NCBI GenBank assembly: GCA_015680685.1
Contig: MNCI01021414.1
Coordinates: 25,437-89,436 of the forward strand
Length of the DNA stretch: 64,000 nt
Reading direction: 5' to 3'
DNA from: Gnetum montanum
Taxonomy: Eukaryota > Streptophyta > Gnetopsida > Gnetales > Gnetaceae
Part shown: piece by piece, positions 56,880 to 64,000 of the stretch
How positions within the stretch are numbered: the first letter of the stretch is position 1
Layout: each line of letters begins with the position of its first letter
Notes under the pieces: model-generated
Database searches by the model: none
The model's input: only the letters and a program-made list of their open reading frames with translations
What the model was told of the DNA's origin: nothing
Made by a program: the position numbers and the translations under genes

Positions 56880-57180
56880 GATTCCTAGTAAGAGACTTGG
56901 TTTCATGCATTTTCTCTTCACCATTGTGGTCTTTGATGGGAATTTCAGCTAAGGGACCCTCTATCATGTTTCTAGATGCAAGGTTAATGGTACTCAAGCT
57001 ACTTCAAGAATATTATGGTGGTAGAGTAAAATGGTTTGAAGGTCTTAAGATTAAGGTCAACTTGGCTAACAACATCACAAGAGGGGTTTACATAGGCTTT
57101 AAGGCTAGTTGAATCCACTTGCTTATTCTCTTGGCTCATTCCTACATGGCAACATAAGCACATCAAGTGGCACCTATGTG
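56880..57180 (-). pseudogene. pol: pol N-terminal fragment of E
   Basis: The block near 57120-57180 (ATAAGCACATCAAGTGGCACCTA) matches 1810-1850 of element A, and the GGACCCTC... block near 56960 matches C at about 16010. Only the region before RT remains; it breaks at about 56880 and is followed by A/T-rich sequence and array b. Confidence 0.5.
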
Positions 57181-57199
57181 ATATAATGGTTAAATAATG

Positions 57200-57760
57200 C
57201 TAAAAATGTAAAATATTGTAACAATAAAGAAAAATTGCATCAAAACAAATTAAATCAATGGCCAACATAGGTCAAAACATGGTTAATAGAGGTCAGTAAG
57301 GGTAGTTTAAGGTTAAACATGGTCAACTATGTTATACTTTGCTAGTTTTAGGCCTTGGTAGGCCATGTTGCTAGTTTAAGGCCATGATAGGGCATGGTGA
57401 CATGGTGTTAAATGATGGTCAAATATGTTTGAACCCCATTATCTAAGACCAATTAAAGGCTAAACTAAGGCTAAACGTGGTTAATAAATGTTATAAGGGG
57501 TAAGTTAAAGAAAATAGGGTGAAACATAGGTTAAATAATGCCTAATGGTGTCACATGAAGACAAAATAATGATAAAACCACATAAAATGATGTCAAATAA
57601 GGTCAAATAAGGCCTTATAAATGTTAAATTATGACAAATGATGTCAAATTAAGTGAATCAAGATCCAAATGATGGCAAATGATGGGAGAATGTAGTTAAA
57701 TAAAGTTATATTTTGTCGATTTAAGGTCATGATGGGTCATGGTAGGAGTTTGTTTCACCC
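57200..57760 (-). repeat. GGTCAA-rich spacer with array c units (57345-57405) in E
   Basis: Two hairpin units (CTAGTTTTAGGCC-ttggta-GGCC; CTAGTTTAAGGCC-atgata-GGGC) in a spacer with the same GGTCAA texture as 1861-2420. Confidence 0.6.
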
Positions 57761-57904
57761 ACAAGGTCACTGTGAGGCTAAGGTGGAGGTAAAACTTAAT
57801 AAAATAAGGTAATATTAACTAAAAACATTGTAACAAGGTAAAATATAGTAAACTAGGTGACATCATATTTGAATTCAAACGGTCTTAGATTTATTATATG
57901 TTTA

Positions 57905-57935
<31 letters not shown>

Positions 57936-58700
57936 TTATTGCTATGTTATTTTTTTATTATTATTATTACTATTTTCATGGCTGAGGTGGTAGAATAGCA
58001 CAAGGCAGGGAGAACACACATGAGGGTTGTAGTGGTGGGATAGCATGAGATAGGCCACTATGGGAGGACTACGACAAGTGAGTATTAGAGGGTTTTCATG
58101 GCACAACACTAAGGTAGCAGAGGGTGTGTGCATAGAGAGTAGATGGCCGATGGCAATAGTCTGATTTGTTAGGAAAAGATCTATGCAAAGTAGTGGTGGA
58201 TGATAGAGTGTGGAAAGGATTTCCGCTACACTGCGCAGCACCACCAAGGCATGTGGTGAAATCATGGCTTGCACGACAATGGCAGTGTGACTAATGAAGC
58301 AATGTGGCACTAGTAGTGGTGCAAATATCGAATGTGCACAAGAATTTGGATTAAGTGGGTTCATTTGTTGCACTTGTATTTTAAAAGGGATGGTTATCCT
58401 ATTCTTTCTGACAAAGTGGCTAAATGGTGAACAAAAAACTTGTGTTGATGTGTAGTTCCCTTGTGTTTAACACATTCATTTGTATTTCTTGTTGATCCTT
58501 GATATGTATCCTGGTATATCTATCCATGCTTTTCTATGATATGACTATGTAAAATTGTAGAATAGAATATTTTTGTCCAGATTCTGGGAGAGCATGATTA
58601 GCTTAGGGCTCTATGAATGAATACATATGGATTTTTTTTATATAGGTTGAATTCACGTACCTAGCATGAGATTCCAGACAAGGTTTTGCCTAAGAAAAAT
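57761..58700. other. Non-coding stretch in E
   Basis: Includes a (TTTA)n microsatellite at 57906-57938. A 143-codon minus-strand open frame (58373-57942) shows no recognised motif. Its position between array c and the antisense-ORF relics suggests decayed antisense-ORF sequence, but I see no matching exon. Confidence 0.35.
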
Positions 58701-59200
58701 TTAACAAACACTATTATAAAGATGATTTTAGATTGGATTATTATTGGACCCCATTTTATTATTGTTGTTTTTGGATGGAACAATCTTTGCAAGGAAAAAC
58801 TTAAAGAGATTTCAAGAAAGTAGAAAAATGGTGTTGTACCTATGCTTGCAAATGGATTTAAATTCTAGATTCTTACTATGATGGTAAATTTTTATGTCCA
58901 AGTCATGACAACAATGAATTTGGTAGCAATGTTGATGGTTGTTTATCTCCCCTTCTTATGGCTTGATCTTGATCACTAATGACCTATCTATGTCTAATTC
59001 TTTTAGCTACATTATTGTTGTATCTTTTCTATTTGGCTATAATGGTCACAAAACCATGCATTGTTTTTTTGTTGTTGTATGATGCATAGTGCAACTGTGG
59101 TCATAGGCATATGGATATTTTGGTATTTTTGATTATGGTCACATAGTGTGACTATGGATACATGTTAGTTTTCAATTTTTATGTTTTATATGCTCCTTGT
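58701..59200 (+). pseudogene. Possible 3' end of the antisense ORF in E
   Basis: 59090-59165 (CACATAGTGTGACTATGGATA) resembles the region after the antisense ORF in A (48760-48800, CACATAGTGTGGCCATGGATA). A short frame at about 58905-58970 (NNEFGSNVDG) could be the last exon. Weak; the position matches the other elements. Confidence 0.3.
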
Positions 59201-59369
59201 AAAAAAAGGGTGGTAAATGTAATAAGGTAATAAACTAAAACTAGTTGATGAAATGTGTCATAATGATAATTGTGAATTGAGGTATATGCATATAAGTAAA
59301 CTTATATGTGAGGCTATCGGGTAGATTGGCTACAATGTTGATAGAGGGATGAGAGTAAAATTTTGTTAT

Positions 59370-59500
59370 ACTCACTAGTTTTAGGCCCTAGCAAGCCATG
59401 AGATTACCAATTTTAGATCTTTGCAACCCATAATTTTACAAATTTAAGGCCTTTGTAGGCCATAGTTCTAGTTTTAGACCATAGCGGGCCATAGTCCATA
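59370..59500 (-). repeat. Hairpin-repeat array a of E
   Basis: Four units of about 31 bp: CTAGTTTTAGGCC-ctagca-AGCC, CCAATTTTAGATC-tttgca-ACCC, CAAATTTAAGGCC-tttgta-GGCC, CTAGTTTTAGACC-atagcg-GGCC. Confidence 0.78.
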
Positions 59501-59505
59501 CTTTC

Positions 59506-62500
59506 CTAGCTAGTATGGAATGCTCTTGAAAGAGCACATAAGGCTAGAGCCAACATTAAAACATGATATAACATTGTAAAGGTAAATAAATGATTGGCAA
59601 AAGAACAAATGAGATGTTTACCATGAACTTGTTGCTTGATCTTTGAGAAAGTAAGGAATCCTTTTGGCATGATTCTATGGTCATCATTTCTCTCATTTAG
59701 CATGGCAAGCTGTAGGAATTTTCATTGATTGTTTTGTGTCATAGAGATGACACTATTCACATCATTGTTACTCACATTGTTGTTGGTCCTGGTCTAAGTG
59801 TTAAGAGTTTCCTCTTGAAATTATACCACTGAATCATGGTCAATGTTAACATAGTTAACTAAGAATAGTGACACATTATCCCCACAAATAATGATTTCCC
59901 CACCCTTGTATGACAATTGAATCTCCTAATGGATGGGAGATGAGACTGTGCAAAGCTTATCCAACCATGACCTTCCTAGGATCAAGTTGAAACCAGGTGT
60001 CTTCTTAACCACTAGGAAGTTGGTAGATGTGGGAAATTTTTCACTAGCTATGAAATCCAATGTGATGGAACCTTTCACTACTACTCACTAGCCATTAAAT
60101 GACTTTAGTGCGGAGGTAGTGGTCACTTGGATGTTCTCAGTTATGTCCAACTTGTCAAGAATGGTATATGGTACCAGATTGGTTGCTGCCCCATCATCTA
60201 CATGAACATGATGTGCCTTGTATCTACCAATGCATATAGTGATGAGAAGAGGGGTTGATAGCATCTTGCCACTTTGAGAGTCAATCTTCACTTCACTATC
60301 ATGAAATTTGAGCATGGGTTGATGCCCATTTTCCCTAAGAAAAGCTTTCCAAATGATATAGTGTATTGATTTCTTATTAGTGGGCATGTCTTTATTCATA
60401 TGAATAGTAGATAATACTTGAGCTAGTGCATCCCTATGAGAAAAAGATGTCATGGCTAGGTCATACAATTTTGAAGATGTGTTCTTTTGCTTTAGTGATT
60501 GTTTGGCTTGTTCCATTGGTGCAAGGAAACTCTTTCCTTTGGCTTGTGATGTTTTGGCCTTAGTGGTTCCAACCTCCTCCAACCTTCCTAGAGTTTGTGG
60601 ATTGGGACTTGATGCATGTGCCATGGGCCCCTTGTCCATGGGTGTAGTTGGTCTTAGTGTAGTTTGTTTCAAATCCTTTCATTGTTGGCCACCTTCAGTG
60701 AGCTTTGTTGTTGGTTTGGTGACAAGTTTTTTTTTACCATCATTGTGATGAGGGTTTCTTCCTAAACTCTAAGTTATTGGCCATGATAGGTGGGCTTTGG
60801 TCATGATTTGTTGTGGTCTTACTTGTTGAAGGTGGAGGGACTCAGATAACAAATGGTTCCTTGGGTTTTGGAGGATTAGAAACTCATTGATTATGTTGTG
60901 ATGTTGAAGCCATTGAAGGAAGGACATGCATGAAGAAAGGTTTCTTAGGAGCTAGAGGAGGTGGTACTCATATAATGAAGGGCTCCCTAGGCTTTGTGCC
61001 TCAAGATCATGGTGGTACTCTGATGAAAAATGGTTTCCTAGGGGGATTAGATCGTTTGGCTTCCATGAATGAAGCTATAGTGTAAGAGTTGTTGTTGGCT
61101 CGTAGAGAGTTGGGCTCATACAATACCAATTCTCTATGATTTATCATCTTATGAAGGTCATCCTTTAATGTTGGGAAAAAATCAATGTTATGACCAACCA
61201 TTTGATGATAATAACAATACCTATCTAGTCTAATGTACTTTGGTAGGTTAAGATCGGCTTTGGTAGCTATCATTGGGTCTTTAGCTATGTCACAAAGATG
61301 ATAAAGCCTCTTGTGAGACTCTTTAGATGGTTTCTTATGTTGTATACAATTGTCTCTAAGCAACCATTTTAGAAGCTTAGAGGGATTCATAGGCAACATA
61401 GTATACTGAGACTTATCCTTACATCCAAAGCTTGGTTTTGGTTGATTTTGGGTATAGCAAGTGGATGGTTGTGATGCATCAAGGGATGTGTTGCATGGTG
61501 GTGATCCCCTTCTCTCTCCTTGTTTTGTTTCTTTTTCAACTGCAGCCATAGTTGTATATTCCTATTTAGTTCTATTATTATCCTTTCTCACATGTTCATT
61601 TTTGTAGGCCATGTAGGCTAGGTTGTTACTTGTCTCAACTACCTCCTTAATGTTCTTGGTTTGTAAGAAGGCTTGGCTTAGTGACTGGGGTTCTAAGTAG
61701 TAAAAATTTAACTTGATAAAGTTATTTACTACTCCCTTGTAGATGACCGAGTGATGAGTTTCAACAAGAAGCTTTGGGATCTTGTAAGTGTTAAGTTCCA
61801 CCTTTGAATGAACCTTTTGATGGATTCAAGTGGACCCTACCTCACCTTTATTAATTGATCCAATGTGACATCTAACTTCAAGTTGTATCTAAAGTAGTTA
61901 ACAAATTGGTTAATCAAATCCTCAAGGGAAGAGATAAAACCACTAGGCAAGGTTCAATACCAATCTAGAGCCTTACCATTGAGAGACATGGAAAAAATCT
62001 TCAATACTGTATGAGGCCAAAATTATAAGAAGAGGTACTCAAACTATATGATTACTATATGTGCATTAGGATCCCCTTCATTATTGTATTTGGTGAATTT
62101 TGGAATACACAAGCCTACAGGAAAGGTTAGTTGAGGTGTTGTAGGCCTTATAGGATCATCTTGGTAAAAATCTAGAACCTTGATCATCTAAGTTATGTTG
62201 GTTTTAAGTTTTTGTAGCTCTTCTTTAATGTCTTTGATCATTTGGAAGGCTTCATCTAAGCCTTGTAGCATCCCTGTGGGTTTTGGTGGTTGCATTGATG
62301 ATTGAGGAAGAAGTTATGAAACTTTTGATTAAGAGCCATGTGGCCTTGTGATAGGGTGTAGTATCAAAGGGAGAGGCTAGGTTATTGTGATCATGGATGT
62401 TTTAAATAAGGAGAAAGATGTTTGTGTTGGACCTTGAGACATAAATGGGGCAAATGATGTATGATATTCTTGCATTGCTTGGGATCCCAATGAAGGTCTC

Positions 62501-63198
62501 TTTGGCATGGCAAAGGGAGATAATGATGCATACATCACCGTGATTGGATTAATGAAGTTAGGTTGTGTGGCAAAGAGGATTGATGAGAATAACGAAGTAT
62601 ATTGGGATACAAGTTGTATCTAGTGTGTGGCAATGATGCATGTGGATCCAAACATGGTAGGACTAATAAGAGGAGAGTTGGATCTTAGGACTTGTTCCAT
62701 CAATGAGGTAAGAGATGTGGAGTTGGGTATGGTTGTTTGGGGAGCCAAAGATTGGAAAAGATTTCCAAGGAAGGTGTCTAGATCTTGTTCAACCTCATAC
62801 TCATCTTTCTCTCCTTGGACATCCTTTGAGCTAATCCCCTCACTAAACTCATCAAGCTCTATGATTTTTATGAGCATTTGTATATAGAAGTTTGTAAGGT
62901 AGATTTGGTCATAGGGGGATGGGATGTATTCTTTCCCATTCCTGTGTATGATTTTGAATTAATGTCTAATGTTAGATTTGGATCATGATATTAATAGACC
63001 AACTTGCATCTTAGTATAGAGGAAGTTGTAGAATTCCTCATTAATAACCACAAAATCTAGGTTTTTGTCTCTTTGCCTAAGCGATTACCTTTGCTCTATG
63101 ACTATAGACTCTTTTAGGTCATAAACATGAACTACATCTTGGATAGATACCATGTTTGTGAGGTTAAGTAGAAATATAGTTGATCAGCTAAAAGACAT
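59506..63198 (-). pseudogene. gag-pro: gag-pro polyprotein of element E, broken
   Basis: Start at 63198 (MSFS-stop-STIFLL), then FYNFLYTKMQVG. Gag core about 62160-61562 (INFYYLEPQSLSQAF-like). Zinc knuckle at about 61215-61165 (YCYYHQMVGHNIDFF, last Cys lost). Lys/Pro-rich linker 60672-60450. Protease about 60500-59900 with VHVDDGAATN at about 60200 and FNLILGRSWL-like wording. A tail to 59506 contains LTFSKIKQQVHGKHL. Gag core is in a different frame from the protease; stops throughout. Confidence 0.86.
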
Positions 63199-64000
63199 TA
63201 TAAATGTGCCAAAAAATGACTAAAAATGTTTATAAAATATTAAATAGAGCATAAATTCCAACAAGTGGAATATAAAAATAGCTGAAAAAGGCAAAAACGG
63301 CTGAAAATGGGCTACTTACTATAAATAGTAAGTGGCTACCAAAGGAGGTATACCCCTTTACTAAAAATGAAAATAGGAGGTATCATCCTCCACCCACTCC
63401 TACCTTCCTAGCTACAGAAAAATGATAAAAATGGCCAAAGTGAGTCACTTACTATAAGTGGTAAGTGAGGGATATACCTATTTACCAAAAATGGAAAGGT
63501 GAAATAGTTGTAACAAACTTTACCCATGCTGGCTTCATAGCTACCTTTTACACTAGGTGTGGCAAGGGGAAAAGGAAAAGGAGAGGCCACTTAAGATGGG
63601 GAGATCTCAGATCCTCCTAGCCAATGTTGATGAAGGGAGAGGTTTACATTTTGGAAAGTTTTGTTTTGGTTGACAAACCAAAGTAGAAACTTTGATTTTT
63701 CCAAATGTAAGGCTTCTTTTTTATGAAAATTAGCAACATTGACCTTGCTGGAAAAAATTCATAACAAGGGGAATTTTGGATGGTCCAAGGGGGTATCATC
63801 CTTTCTAGCTGGCTTTAAAAATTTCTAGCAATTTTTGTGAAATTTTTTTGAAACCCAAATACCCATGCTAAAGAGTATGATAACCATGTTGGCTTTAGAA
63901 AAGTTTGGCCAACTACTACAAATTTTCTAAAAGCCCAAACACCCACACTAGGGGCTTGGTGGTAAAAAAATGGTAGATTAATTTAGGTGAAGAACTTTAG
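63199..64000 (-). other. 5' leader of element E
   Basis: Non-coding. 63690-63965 matches 53384-53650 of A's leader. 63300-63490 contains a local repeat (ACTTACTATAARTRGTAAGTG). By analogy with A, the PBS should lie roughly 100-150 bp beyond the window edge. Confidence 0.65.

Larger units (their letters stand above)
53810..64000 (-). mobile_element. Element E (runs off the right window edge)
   Basis: Leader 64000-63199, gag-pro 63198-59506, array a 59500-59370, antisense-ORF relics about 59200-58700, array c 57405-57345, pol N-terminus 57180-56880 only, array b 56680-56560, 3' peptide 56450, PPT, LTR 55667-53810. The LTR is shared with A, as left by unequal recombination between tandem elements. 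Most of pol is deleted. Confidence 0.75.

Noticed and set aside
57942-58373. 143-codon minus-strand frame in element E
   Set aside because: No motif, biased composition (His, Leu, Asn run from a TTA repeat) and no counterpart in the other elements.
1-64000. Prokaryotic features, rRNA or tRNA genes
   Set aside because: No conserved rRNA blocks, no complete tRNA cloverleaf (only tRNA-complementary PBSs), no operon-like ORF packing.

Overview
The window looks like intergenic heterochromatin from a large-genome plant, and almost all of it is Ty3/gypsy LTR retrotransposon. The evidence is Tat-type features: two RNase H domains, a long interval between PRO and RT, GT-AG introns, and primer-binding sites complementary to plant tRNA-Asn(GUU). 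I cannot name the species. I see no intact host gene, rRNA, tRNA or CRISPR array. All element ORFs are broken, mostly by in-frame stops of the kind left by loss of methylated cytosine (CAG to TAG, CGA to TGA).

The elements can be read as a nest. Element A (outermost, minus strand) occupies 55667-44040 and resumes at 2420-1. Element B (minus) sits inside A; it runs 44039-43100, then 9304-2421. Element C (minus) sits inside the 5' LTR of B at 43099-9310, flanked by a perfect 5-bp target duplication AATAA (43100-43104 and 9305-9309). Array D (plus) sits inside C at 20727-36935 and consists of tandem copies sharing LTRs. Element E (minus, from the right window edge to 53810) shares one LTR with A. 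With D removed, C is about 17.6 kb and is the only near-complete element.

Comparing A, C, D and E gives one module order in element sense: LTR, tRNA-Asn PBS, minisatellite-rich leader, gag-pro (a single frame in D), hairpin-repeat array a, an ANTISENSE multi-exon ORF, hairpin-repeat array c, RT-RNaseH-second RNaseH-integrase, hairpin-repeat array b, a short conserved 3' peptide behind a splice-acceptor-like site, PPT, LTR. Not every copy keeps every module; B, D and E have lost pol, and B has also lost the antisense ORF. The array units share a CTAGTTTAA lead followed by a short inverted repeat whose two arms change together.

Region by region: 1-2420 pol of A; 2421-9309 element B (gag-pro only); 9310-20726 the 3' half of C (LTR, 3' peptide, integrase to RT, antisense ORF); 20727-36935 array D (three LTRs, one gag-pro); 36936-43099 the 5' half of C (gag-pro, leader, LTR); 43100-44039 part of B's 5' LTR; 44040-53809 element A (188-bp tandem repeat, antisense ORF, gag-pro, leader); 53810-55667 the LTR shared by A and E; 55668-64000 element E. 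A 194-bp exact duplication around the single N at 15102 is probably an assembly artefact.
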